Source: Clostridia bacterium
GTDB taxonomy: Bacteria > Bacillota_A > Clostridia > Oscillospirales > CAG-272
Assembly (NCBI GenBank): GCA_017626655.1
Contig: JAGAIH010000424.1
Coordinates: forward strand, 1 to 14,442
DNA length: 14,442 bases
Direction: 5' to 3'
Below are positions 6,424-12,874 of the stretch, piece after piece; position 1 is the first letter of the stretch; each line of letters starts with the position of its first letter. Below the pieces are notes generated by a model. That model saw nothing but the letters and a program-made list of their open reading frames with translations, was not told where the DNA came from and did not search any database. Both the position numbers and the translations under genes were made by a program.

Positions 6424-7179
6424 ATGAGCGATACCGTCACCGAAATGGACCCCGTCCCCACCGAGACAGAGCGTCTGACCGCGCTCCTGTCCGAATCCCC
6501 CGCCACCCCGATCGACTGCTCCGACGAAGCCCTGGCTTCGGTGGACTTCTCCAGGCTCGACGTCCTGGTGGGCACGGTGCGGAGCGACGGTCAGTTCGAT
6601 CACTGCATCCGCACCGGCACCTACTACGTCCCCGCCAAGACACTGACCCCGGAGGAGCTTCCCCTGTCGGTCGTGGCGCTGTACGAGGAGGGGCTGAGCC
6701 GTCGGGCGGGGATCAAGCGGTACGGCGAGATCACCGAGACCCGAGTGGTCAAGCGGTGTGACATCCCCGTCCCTTTGAGCCGCGACAACCCCGACGAGGC
6801 CTACTACCTCTTTACGGTGGCATCCTGGCAATACCTGGTCAGGCCCATCGCCCTCAAGGATACGCGGCGGGGCAAGCCCATGCTCACCAACCGCTTTCTC
6901 CTGGAGAGCTGTAGCCGCTCCTACCAGCTGATCGCCATCCGCTCTCCCGAGGAGTACCGCTTGTGTCAGCTCCTTTGCGGGATCGCCGAGGAGCTTGATA
7001 CCGATACGCCCATCCTCCGCCGCGTGGGCGAGCGGCACATCCTCTCGGTGGCCGATCATCGCCTCCGTCTCTTGGACGTGGGCGGGCATTTCCTGTATAC
7101 CTGTCCCGCAGAGATGCTGGATACCGCCCCCGCCGAGGTCCTGCGGGGAGTGACCCACGGGCTGGGACTGCGGACCTGA
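6424..7179 (+). CDS. Uncharacterised 251-aa protein
   Basis: The start is the ATG at 6424, set by AAAGGAG and the promoter at 6367-6395; the frame remains open far upstream, but that part is antisense to the hydrolase. No signal peptide or membrane segment is visible. After an acidic N-terminus the centre reads KRYGEITETRVVKR (99-111), DEAYYLFTVASWQYLVRPI (124-142), TNRFLLE (155-161) and SPEEYRL (174-180). Such blocks (YY-F-V--W--L--PI, then TN-FLL, then S-EEY-L) resemble, from memory, segments seen in restriction-endonuclease-like proteins of the DUF2357 type, but I cannot identify a PD-(D/E)xK active site, so I assign no function. It has no glycyl-radical motif, so it is not the missing partner of the gene behind it. 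It is cotranscribed with the activating enzyme (29-nt gap). It is a real gene by promoter, ribosome site and codon use. Confidence 0.8.
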   Translation: MSDTVTEMDPVPTETERLTALLSESPATPIDCSDEALASVDFSRLDVLVGTVRSDGQFDHCIRTGTYYVPAKTLTPEELPLSVVALYEEGLSRRAGIKRYGEITETRVVKRCDIPVPLSRDNPDEAYYLFTVASWQYLVRPIALKDTRRGKPMLTNRFLLESCSRSYQLIAIRSPEEYRLCQLLCGIAEELDTDTPILRRVGERHILSVADHRLRLLDVGGHFLYTCPAEMLDTAPAEVLRGVTHGLGLRT

Positions 7180-7208
7180 ACTCACTTCACAAAGGAGGCC
7201 ACGCGATC

Positions 7209-8123
7209 ATGACCCCAACCGATCCTTCCCCGCTCCGCCTCCCCGTGACCGAGATCCAGCGGTTCTGTATGCACGACGGCCCCGGGGTGCGTACCGTGGT
7301 GTTCTGCAAGGGCTGTCCCCTGCGGTGCGCCTGGTGCCACAACCCCGAGACCCGGAAGACTACCCCCGAGATGCTGTTCTATCCCGCCAAGTGCATCTAC
7401 TGCGGTGCCTGCGTGTCGGCCTGCCCCACGGGGGCCCAAATCATCCATCCCGAGCGGGTCTTTGACCGTGACAAGTGCGTTGCCTGCGGCCGTTGCGCCG
7501 CCGTCTGCTGTACCGATGCCATCGCCCCCGCCGCGAAGGACATGACCGTGGACGAGGTTTTAGCCACCGTCCTGCGGGACAAGGCCTTTTACGGGGACAA
7601 CGGCGGCATCACGGTGTCGGGCGGAGAGCCTATGGTCCACCCCGAGGCGGTCATCGCCCTGCTGACCGCCTGTAAGGAGGCGGGAATCACCACCTGCGTG
7701 GAGACCTGCGGGGAGTTCTCCCTGGCCCATCTGCCCGCCTTGTGTGGGGTGACCGACCTCCTCCTCTGGGATGTCAAGGACACCGATCCCGCCCGCCACA
7801 AGGCTTACACGGGAGTGGACAACAGCCGCATTCTGTACAATCTGAAGGAGGCCGACCGCCTGGGGGCCAAGATCCGCTTGCGGTGTATTCTGGTCCACGG
7901 CGTCAACACGGTGGAGAGCCACTACGACGGACTGGCCGAGCTGTACCGAGAGCTTTCCCACTGCGAAGGCATCGAGCTTCTTCCCTACCACGCCTACGGC
8001 GGCTCCAAGATGATCCCTCTGGGAATGCCCGACAACGGGCGGGCGGAGTGGATCCCCGACGGCGAGACCGTTGCGGCGGCGAAGGCGCACCTGGCCCGCC
8101 GAGGCATCCCTGTCATTGGATAA
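7209..8123 (+). CDS. Glycyl-radical enzyme activating protein (radical SAM, PflA-like)
   Basis: 304 aa. These enzymes cleave S-adenosylmethionine at a [4Fe-4S] cluster and place a glycyl radical on a partner enzyme in anaerobes. The radical-SAM motif is C36-x3-C40-x2-C43 (GCPLRCAWCHNPE), followed by a two-cluster ferredoxin insert (Cys 62, 65, 68, 72 and 90, 93, 96, 100). SGGEP (137-141) is the SAM-binding segment, and the N-terminal IQRFCMHDGPGVRTVVF is family-typical. The ferredoxin insert places it with activases of glycerol/choline/benzylsuccinate/hydroxyphenylacetate-type enzymes rather than pyruvate formate-lyase itself. No glycyl-radical enzyme is in the window, so the partner is unknown or lies elsewhere. 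The ribosome site AAAGGAGG (7191-7198) is 10 nt from the ATG. It is downstream partner of the 251-aa gene and ends at the terminator at 8128-8159. Confidence 0.92.
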   Translation: MTPTDPSPLRLPVTEIQRFCMHDGPGVRTVVFCKGCPLRCAWCHNPETRKTTPEMLFYPAKCIYCGACVSACPTGAQIIHPERVFDRDKCVACGRCAAVCCTDAIAPAAKDMTVDEVLATVLRDKAFYGDNGGITVSGGEPMVHPEAVIALLTACKEAGITTCVETCGEFSLAHLPALCGVTDLLLWDVKDTDPARHKAYTGVDNSRILYNLKEADRLGAKIRLRCILVHGVNTVESHYDGLAELYRELSHCEGIELLPYHAYGGSKMIPLGMPDNGRAEWIPDGETVAAAKAHLARRGIPVIG

Positions 8124-8127
8124 AAAA

Positions 8128-8159
8128 ACTGACCCATCGCTCTGCGCGGTGGGTCGGTC
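8128..8159. terminator. Bidirectional intrinsic terminator between activase and AEC permease
   Basis: The arms ACTGACCCATCGC and GCGGTGGGTCGGT form a GC-rich stem with minor mismatches and a short loop. On the plus strand it is followed by TCTTTATTTTT; on the minus strand by AGTTTTTTTATCC. It lies between the convergent stops at 8123 and 8172 and fits both directions. Confidence 0.85.
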
Positions 8160-8171
8160 TTTATTTTTGGG

Positions 8172-9161
8172 TCACGCGATCATGCGGGTAAGGCCCACGA
8201 TGAGGGGCATGGTGACCATGGACAGTACGGTGGAGAGGGATACCAGGCGCACCGACAGCTCGGTGTCCCGCCCGAACTTGGCGGCGAAGATGGTGGCCGT
8301 GGCTCCCACAGGGGCGCAGGCGCCGATGACCGATACCAGAAGGACGTTGCCCCGTACGCCGCAGAGGTACAGGATCCCCAGGGTAGCCAGGGGGAAGACC
8401 AGGAGGCGCAGGGCGATGCAGAGGTAGGACCAGCCGTCCTTGAAGGCGGCGATGAGGTCGGCCTTGCCCAGGTAGAAGCCCACCATGAGCATGGGGAGGG
8501 GGAGGTTCAGAGCGGAGAGGGCCGAAATGGCCCCCGCTATGACCGAGGGGAGCCGCAGACCCGCCTCGCCGTTCAGGGTGATATACAGGGGGGAGGTGAA
8601 GAACACCAGGCCCACCGCCACGCCGATGATACCGGGGTTGAGGAGGATCTTCCGAACACTCATGCCCGAGGACTCCCCGCTCATGTCGGCGTAGCCCCAG
8701 GTCCACAGGGCGATGTTGAAGACCGCCAGGTAGACCGCGGCGTAAAGGGCGCCCTCGTGGGACTCGGGGGTGTCGATCAGGGCTTGGGCCAGGGGCAGAG
8801 CGATAAAGCCCGCGTTGGAAAAGACCGCCGCGAAGCGCATGAGGCGTTTCTTATCCTCGTCCCTGAAGCGGAAGATGACCGTCACCAGAAGGATCATGAC
8901 GGTATGCACCGCCACGGCGATGAGGGCCACCGCGCCGATGTTCTTCAGGATCCCCAACAGCTCCTCCCGGGGGTAGAGGGTAGCCGAAAAGGCGTTGATG
9001 ATGACGCAGGGGGTGACGAAGTACATGACGATATCCGCCATGCACTTGTTGGCCTCCTCGGTCAGAAGCTTGGTCCTCTGGCAGAGGAAGCCCAGAGCGA
9101 TGATGATGAAGAGCAGGCCGACCTTCTCGGCAACGGCCAGGAAGCTTACGAGAAAATCCAT
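8172..9161 (-). CDS. AEC-family permease
   Basis: 329 aa, the usual size of bacterial members of the auxin efflux carrier (AEC) family, which move small carboxylates such as malate and other compounds across the inner membrane. About ten hydrophobic segments are visible in two bundles of five around a polar centre (residues ~155-170). Family motifs are FVTPCVIINAFSA (48-60) and FSNAGFIALPLAQ (114-126), with the second-half counterpart ACAPVGATATIFAAKFG. It is on the same strand as the catabolic cluster and downstream of the kinase, separated by 252 bp that contain a palindromic element, so it may or may not share that transcript. No promoter was recognised upstream. The start codon is the ATG at 9159-9161, with its ribosome site in a palindrome. 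Substrate unknown; transport of an acid from the neighbouring pathway is inference. Confidence 0.9.
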   Translation of the reverse strand: MDFLVSFLAVAEKVGLLFIIIALGFLCQRTKLLTEEANKCMADIVMYFVTPCVIINAFSATLYPREELLGILKNIGAVALIAVAVHTVMILLVTVIFRFRDEDKKRLMRFAAVFSNAGFIALPLAQALIDTPESHEGALYAAVYLAVFNIALWTWGYADMSGESSGMSVRKILLNPGIIGVAVGLVFFTSPLYITLNGEAGLRLPSVIAGAISALSALNLPLPMLMVGFYLGKADLIAAFKDGWSYLCIALRLLVFPLATLGILYLCGVRGNVLLVSVIGACAPVGATATIFAAKFGRDTELSVRLVSLSTVLSMVTMPLIVGLTRMIA

Positions 9162-9173
9162 GGGAGATCTCCC
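9162..9173 (-). promoter_or_regulatory. Perfect 12-bp palindrome covering the AEC ribosome binding site
   Basis: GGGAGATCTCCC is self-complementary and abuts the ATG at 9161. Its left arm carries the Shine-Dalgarno (AAGGGAG with the preceding bases). In the mRNA it could only form a tight stem, or pair between molecules, so masking of the site is possible but unproven. Confidence 0.4.
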
Positions 9174-9413
9174 TTCAAGTGGGTCGTTTTAGGATGATCC
9201 GATCACAAATTTGGGATCTTCGGGGGGGAGGGCGGGAGAACGACGGATCTCTTCAAGAACTTTCGAAAAGACATCCCGTATCCATGTTTTTAAAGGTTTT
9301 TGGAGTTCTCAGGACCTTCGCAATATTTGCCAAAGGCAAATTTGCCCCGAGCGCAGCGAGGATGTTTTCAAAAAGGTCCTAAGCCGCCGGAGGCCGTTCC
9401 CCCTATATACCGT
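9174..9413. other. Non-coding gap between kinase and AEC permease
   Basis: No gene is supported here. The right half is the dispersed palindromic element described at 9287-9402. The left part (9174-9286) has a small palindrome GGATGATCC and a G-run at about 9223-9229, but no clear promoter or terminator on either strand. Confidence 0.55.
9287..9402. repeat. Dispersed palindromic element, copy 1 (with internal insert)
   Basis: Outer arms AGGACCTT (9311-9318) and AAGGTCCT (9373-9380) enclose about 54 bp. The interior holds its own hairpin (ATTTGCC-AAA-GGCAAAT) and a GCGC-rich piece. The flanks match copy 2 at 13661-13731: the left flank AAAGGTTTTTGGAGTTCT resembles GAAGGTTTTGGGGATTCT, and the 22 bp right of the arm (9381-9402) match at 20 of 22 positions. 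Both copies lie directly after the stop of a minus-strand gene in the same orientation, but neither has a clear T-run for that strand. Confidence 0.7.
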
Positions 9414-10349
9414 TCAGATCCTGACCCCGAACTCCTTCTCCATCAGCTCCGCGATCTCATGGCGGTAGGGCATGGAGGGGGAGGAGCCGTAGCGGGTGAC
9501 CGAGATGGCGGCGGTGCAGGTGGCGAATTGCAGGGCGGTCTCCATGGGGAGGCCCTCGGCGATGGCGGTGGCGAGACCGCCGTTGAAGGCGTCACCCGCG
9601 CCCGTGGTCTCCACGGCCTTGACCTTAATGGAGGGGACCAGGATCTCCCGCTCGCCGTCGGTGAAGAAGGCGCCGCGCACGCCCAGGGTGATGACGACGT
9701 TCCGAACACCCATCTCAAAGAATTTCTTGGCGGCCAGGCGGCAGTCCTCTACCGTGTCCACCTTGATGCCCGTGAACTGCTCAGCCTCGGTCTCGTTGGG
9801 GGTGACGTAGTCCACACCGTCAAAGATCTCCGCAGGGACGGGGACGAAGGGAGCGGGGTTGAGGATGAAGGGCTTGCCGTACCTGTGAGCCAGCTCCTTG
9901 GCGGCAAGGACCGCCTCGGTGGTGGTCTCGAACTGGGTCAACACTGCGTCGGCGTCCTTGAAATCCTCCTCGGCGGCGAAGACCGACTCTCTGACCACCT
10001 GCTCGTTGGCGGCCAGGATGACGATGATGCGGTTCTGGGCGTCGCTCTCGTCGATCTCGATGAGGGCGGAGGCGGTCTCGGCGGCGGGATCCACCACCAC
10101 GTACTTCTCGCTCATGCCCTCGGTCTCGTAGTGCTTTTTCAGGATCTGACCCAGCACGTCGTCGCCGCGGCGGCTGATGATCTGGACGGTACTCCCCGCG
10201 CGGTGGGCGGCGGTCATCTGGTTGGAGCCCTTACCGCCGGGGCCGAAGCGGAGGGTAGAGCCCTTGACGGTCTCTCCCGCCACGGGCAGATGGGGGGCGA
10301 AGCCGGTCACATCCACAATGACCGAGCCGGGGCCTATGATCTTTGCCAT
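9414..10349 (-). CDS. Ribokinase-family (PfkB) sugar kinase, possible 2-deoxyribose kinase
   Basis: 311 aa. The start is the ATG at 10347-10349, set by AAAGGAG at 9 nt; the frame is open 57 codons further upstream only through the hairpin array. The PfkB fold is clear: GPGGKGSNQ (36-44, first signature), LNPAP (163-167), TPNETEAEQFTGI (183-195), TTGAGDAFNGG (248-258) with catalytic Asp253, and VTRYGSSPSMP near the end. It aligns along its whole length with ribokinase (sugar + ATP to sugar 5-phosphate). The N-terminal GSVIVD motif differs: E. coli ribokinase has SINAD, where Asn14 contacts the sugar; here that position is Ile (residue 11), while Asp13 is kept. A hydrophobic residue there plus the adjacent deoC favours 2-deoxyribose over ribose. 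The family is firm, the substrate is inferred. Confidence 0.9.
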   Translation of the reverse strand: MAKIIGPGSVIVDVTGFAPHLPVAGETVKGSTLRFGPGGKGSNQMTAAHRAGSTVQIISRRGDDVLGQILKKHYETEGMSEKYVVVDPAAETASALIEIDESDAQNRIIVILAANEQVVRESVFAAEEDFKDADAVLTQFETTTEAVLAAKELAHRYGKPFILNPAPFVPVPAEIFDGVDYVTPNETEAEQFTGIKVDTVEDCRLAAKKFFEMGVRNVVITLGVRGAFFTDGEREILVPSIKVKAVETTGAGDAFNGGLATAIAEGLPMETALQFATCTAAISVTRYGSSPSMPYRHEIAELMEKEFGVRI

Positions 10350-10402
10350 GATGATATTCTCCTTTATTTGGGTGAGATTGATGGAGTTCAATTCCGGGTT
10401 TG

Positions 10403-10554
10403 TCGGGCGGGACCCGTCACGCCCGAAGGGCGTCGTTCCTTCCCGTTGCGCCCAACGGGGGCACATCATTTGCCCCATCGGGGCAACCTCATTGCGCCTG
10501 CGGTTCCGTCCGCAGCGCACTTCATTTGCGGTCTATCGGAACGATAAATCGCAA
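10403..10554. repeat. Array of five tandem hairpins between deoC and the kinase
   Basis: In plus-strand order the stems are TCGGGCG/CGCCCGA (10403-10426, which competes with CGCCC/GGGCG at 10420-10432), CCCGTTG/CAACGGG (10442-10459), TTGCCCC/GGGGCAA (10470-10486), a 10-bp stem with one bulge (10493-10519) and TTGCG...TATCG/CGATA...CGCAA (10526-10554). The last linkers are almost identical (CATCAT, CCTCAT, CTTCAT). The array fills the space from the deoC stop to the kinase leader. No T-run follows a stem, so it is not a simple terminator. It could stabilise or separate the deoC and kinase parts of one transcript. Confidence 0.75.
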
Positions 10555-10556
10555 CC

Positions 10557-11213
10557 TTACGCCTTCGGCGCGCCCTGGATGATGGCGATGCCGGCGGAGG
10601 TGCCCAGGCGGGAGGCGCCGGCCTCGATGAGGGCCTTGGCATCCTCGTAGGTGCGGATGCCCGAGGAGGCCTTCAGCACCACGTCGCCCGACAGGTTGGC
10701 GGCCATGAGCTTGATATCCTCAACGGTAGCCACACCGGCGGAAACGCCCGTGCAGGTCTTGACGAAGTGAGCGCCTGCCTCGCAGGAGAGGCGGGTGGCG
10801 GTGGCCTTCTCCTCGTCGGTGAGGAGTCCCGTCTCGATGATGACCTTGACGGTCTTGCCCTTGGCGGCGGCGACCACGGCGGCGATCTCATTACGGACGT
10901 AGTCGGTGTCCCCGTCCTTCAGCTTGCCCACGTTGATGACCATGTCGAACTCGTCACAGCCCAGGGCGTAGGCCTCCTCGGTCTCGGCGACCTTGAGGGC
11001 GGTGGTGTTGCGGCCGAGAGGGAAGCCGATGACGGTGCAGGTCATGACGTCGCTGCCCGCCAGCAGCTCCTTGGCCAGAGCGATGTCACAGGGGTTGACG
11101 CAGACCGAGGCGAAATCCCAGGCACGGGCGTCGGCGCACAGCTTCTCGATGTCGGCGCGGGTGGCGAAGGGCTTCAGGTTGGTGTGGTCGATGTACTTGT
11201 TCAGAGGCTTCAT
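10557..11213 (-). CDS. deoC: Deoxyribose-phosphate aldolase
   Basis: 218 aa; class I aldolase that splits 2-deoxy-D-ribose 5-phosphate into acetaldehyde and glyceraldehyde 3-phosphate. Visible are IDHTNLKP (8-15), VCVNP (37-41), VIGFPLGRNTT (61-71), EFDMVINVG (88-96) with Asp90, the Schiff-base Lys152 in VKTCTG (151-156), and the proton-relay Lys181 in KASSGIRT. Length and order match bacterial DeoC. The start is the ATG at 11211-11213 with AGGAG at 10 nt; a longer in-frame start would lie in the upstream hairpin gap and lacks family similarity. A kinase gene follows and a cupin precedes it. DeoC is common in nucleoside salvage, but there is no phosphorylase or phosphopentomutase here; the kinase instead points to use of the free deoxy sugar. 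Confidence 0.95.
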   Translation of the reverse strand: MKPLNKYIDHTNLKPFATRADIEKLCADARAWDFASVCVNPCDIALAKELLAGSDVMTCTVIGFPLGRNTTALKVAETEEAYALGCDEFDMVINVGKLKDGDTDYVRNEIAAVVAAAKGKTVKVIIETGLLTDEEKATATRLSCEAGAHFVKTCTGVSAGVATVEDIKLMAANLSGDVVLKASSGIRTYEDAKALIEAGASRLGTSAGIAIIQGAPKA

Positions 11214-11253
11214 GTTGATGTATCTCCTTGCTTTTGTTTCTGTTTTTTCATGG

Positions 11254-11340
11254 TGGGAATGCCCTCTCACAGAGAAGGCCGCGTTCCCAAGGCTCTCCCT
11301 CCGGGAGAGCTCCCGCCATAGGCGGGTGGGAGGGTCAAAC
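11254..11340. repeat. Hairpin cluster upstream of deoC
   Basis: Two perfect hairpins stand next to each other: GCTCTCCC-TCC-GGGAGAGC (11292-11310) and CCCGCC-ATA-GGCGGG (11312-11326). A third, imperfect one with GGGAA/TTCCC base lies nearer deoC. From memory this resembles intergenic repeats common in gut Clostridia. No promoter was found in the 135-bp gap, so deoC probably depends on read-through from the cupin gene. Confidence 0.6.
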
Positions 11341-11348
11341 GGTGGAGC

Positions 11349-11774
11349 TTATTCCTCGTCCACCGTCTTAAAGGACGTTCCCCACTGACGGATCCGCTCC
11401 TCGTAGGCGTCGTTGAACCGCCAATCCCGCCAGAAGGTGAGGATGCACATATCCTCGTCGGACTCGCGGTTGTCCAGGGCGTGGAAGCAACCGGCGGGGA
11501 TGAAGATGACCTGACCGCCGGCCACGTCTACGATCTGCTCGTCCAGTTGGAGCTTGCCCTTACCCGACAGGATGTAGTAGATCTCGTCCTCCTCGTGGAC
11601 GCCGCCTCCCAGGGCATAGCCCGCCTTGACGGTGCCGTGGTTGATCTGGATGACGTTGTCCCGACCCGTGATGACGTGGTCCAGGATCATGCGGGACTCG
11701 TATTCCTCCCCGAAGAGCAGGGGCTTCACCTTGGCGACCTCCACCTGGAGAGGGGGTAATTTCTTTTGTTCCAT
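11349..11774 (-). CDS. Small single-domain cupin protein
   Basis: 141 aa from the ATG at 11772-11774; GGAGG lies 10 nt upstream, and the gene starts 16 nt after the Zn-ADH stop. The second cupin motif is perfect, G-x5-P-x-G-x2-H-x3-N (86-102, with His98). The first motif keeps His60 and Glu64 in VHEEDEIYYILSG, but the usual preceding His of the H-x-H pair is Gly58, so metal binding may be reduced or altered. Such cupins serve as sugar isomerases, epimerases, lactone or uronate-processing enzymes, or ligand sensors. The position between an alcohol dehydrogenase and deoC suggests action on a carbohydrate intermediate, perhaps ring opening or isomerisation, but this is inference. The cupin fold itself is clear. 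Confidence 0.85.
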   Translation of the reverse strand: MEQKKLPPLQVEVAKVKPLLFGEEYESRMILDHVITGRDNVIQINHGTVKAGYALGGGVHEEDEIYYILSGKGKLQLDEQIVDVAGGQVIFIPAGCFHALDNRESDEDMCILTFWRDWRFNDAYEERIRQWGTSFKTVDEE

Positions 11775-11790
11775 AAGGCATTTTCCTCCG

Positions 11791-12849
11791 TTAGTCGAAA
11801 TCCACCATGATCTTGATCTTGGTGGCGTGGTACTTGTCCTCATTCTCAAAGACGTCCAAACACTCCGAGAAGGGGACGTGGTGGGAGACGCAGGGCGTGA
11901 GCTTCACGGGGTTCTTCACCATGATCTCACAGACCGCAGGGGCGTTGCCGTAGCGGCCCGCGCCGCCTACGACGGTCAGGCATCCCAGCACCAGGGGATC
12001 CACAGGGAGGCCGTCCAGATCGTGCTCGTAGAAGCTCAGCACCGAGATGCGGGCGTAGCGGCGGGCGGCCAGGATGCAGTCCTTCAGGGCTGCGCCCGAG
12101 CCCGAGGTCTCCACGAAGAAGGTGGCGCCCAAGCCGCCCGTCAATTTCTTGATTTCGGCCACGGCGTCCGTCTTGCGGTTGTTGATGACGTGATCCGCTC
12201 CCAGGAGCTTGCCTTTTTCCAGCTTTTCATCGGTGCGGCCCACCAGGATGACGGTGCCCGCACCGTAGTATTTGGCCAGCCACACCGAGATCAGACCGAT
12301 GGCTCCCGTGCCGTAGACCACGGCCGTGTCGGACTCGGTGAGGGTCACCCCGCGGAAGGCGTCGTAGGAGATGGAGGCGGGCTCGATGAGGGCGCCCTCG
12401 TCCATGGACAGCTCGTCGGGGAGGTGGAAGGTGTGGCGCTCGGGCATCTGCATATACTCGGCGAAGCAGCCGTCCCAGCAGTTGACAGTGCCCACCGAGC
12501 GGATGTGGCCGCAGGCCATGTAGTCCCCCCGCTTGCAGGCGTCGCAGGCGCCGCAGGAGGCGAAATTGTCGCAGTAGATGCGGTCGCCGGGCTTGAAGTC
12601 CTTGACCTCGGGGCCGACCGACTCCACAATACCCGCCCACTCGTGGCCGAAGCGGCAGGGGTAGATAATCTCACCCGAACGGATGAAGCTGCTGTCTCCC
12701 GTGAAGATGGACAGGTCGGTGGCGCAGACGCCGGTGCGGCAAACGCGGGCGACAATCATGTCCCCCGTGGCTTGGGGCTTGGGTACGACCTCCATCCGCG
12801 CGTCGCGGGGGCCGTAGACTGTAATGGCTCTCATGGTTTCTTGGGACAT
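11791..12849 (-). CDS. Zinc-dependent medium-chain alcohol (polyol/sugar) dehydrogenase
   Basis: 352 aa, typical of the MDR family that includes sorbitol, threonine and other polyol dehydrogenases. Catalytic-zinc ligands are Cys42 (GVCATD), His69-Glu70 (GHEWAG) and probably Glu156 (LIEPAS). The structural zinc site is Cys99, 102, 105 and 113. The nucleotide-binding turn is GTGAIG (180-185). At the end of the second Rossmann strand, where NAD-preferring relatives have Asp, this protein reads VGRTDEK, so NADP preference is possible. AAAGGAG lies 8 nt before the ATG at 12847-12849. The gene starts 25 nt after the MBL-fold gene and is followed closely by the cupin. It likely oxidises a sugar, polyol or sugar-acid hydroxyl; the exact substrate is not readable. 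Confidence 0.9.
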   Translation of the reverse strand: MSQETMRAITVYGPRDARMEVVPKPQATGDMIVARVCRTGVCATDLSIFTGDSSFIRSGEIIYPCRFGHEWAGIVESVGPEVKDFKPGDRIYCDNFASCGACDACKRGDYMACGHIRSVGTVNCWDGCFAEYMQMPERHTFHLPDELSMDEGALIEPASISYDAFRGVTLTESDTAVVYGTGAIGLISVWLAKYYGAGTVILVGRTDEKLEKGKLLGADHVINNRKTDAVAEIKKLTGGLGATFFVETSGSGAALKDCILAARRYARISVLSFYEHDLDGLPVDPLVLGCLTVVGGAGRYGNAPAVCEIMVKNPVKLTPCVSHHVPFSECLDVFENEDKYHATKIKIMVDFD

Positions 12850-12874
12850 AGGGGTGGCTCCTTTCTGTGATGGA

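Noticed and set aside
6277..7185. Long upstream extension of the hydrolase frame (would give 645 aa)
   Set aside because: It runs antisense through the 251-aa gene and across the promoter at 6311-6339. The ribosome site and family similarity place the start at 6276.
7209..8123. Pyruvate formate-lyase activating enzyme (pflA) by name
   Set aside because: The two-cluster ferredoxin insert is absent from PflA proper, and no pfl gene is present, so only the general activase call is made.
10350..10520. 57-residue N-terminal extension of the kinase
   Set aside because: It translates the hairpin array. AAAGGAG and the conserved N-terminus favour the ATG at 10349.
9300..10547. 415-codon plus-strand open frame
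   Set aside because: Antisense to the kinase gene, with shadow-frame composition (Gly, Asp, His, Leu) and no start signals. Similar plus-strand frames opposite DeoC, Zn-ADH, MBL and DegV were rejected for the same reason.
10403..10554. CRISPR array
   Set aside because: The stems differ in sequence and length, and there are no constant direct repeats or unique spacers. It is a hairpin array, not CRISPR.
11214..11270. 19-residue N-terminal extension of DeoC
   Set aside because: No family similarity; AGGAG stands correctly before the ATG at 11213.
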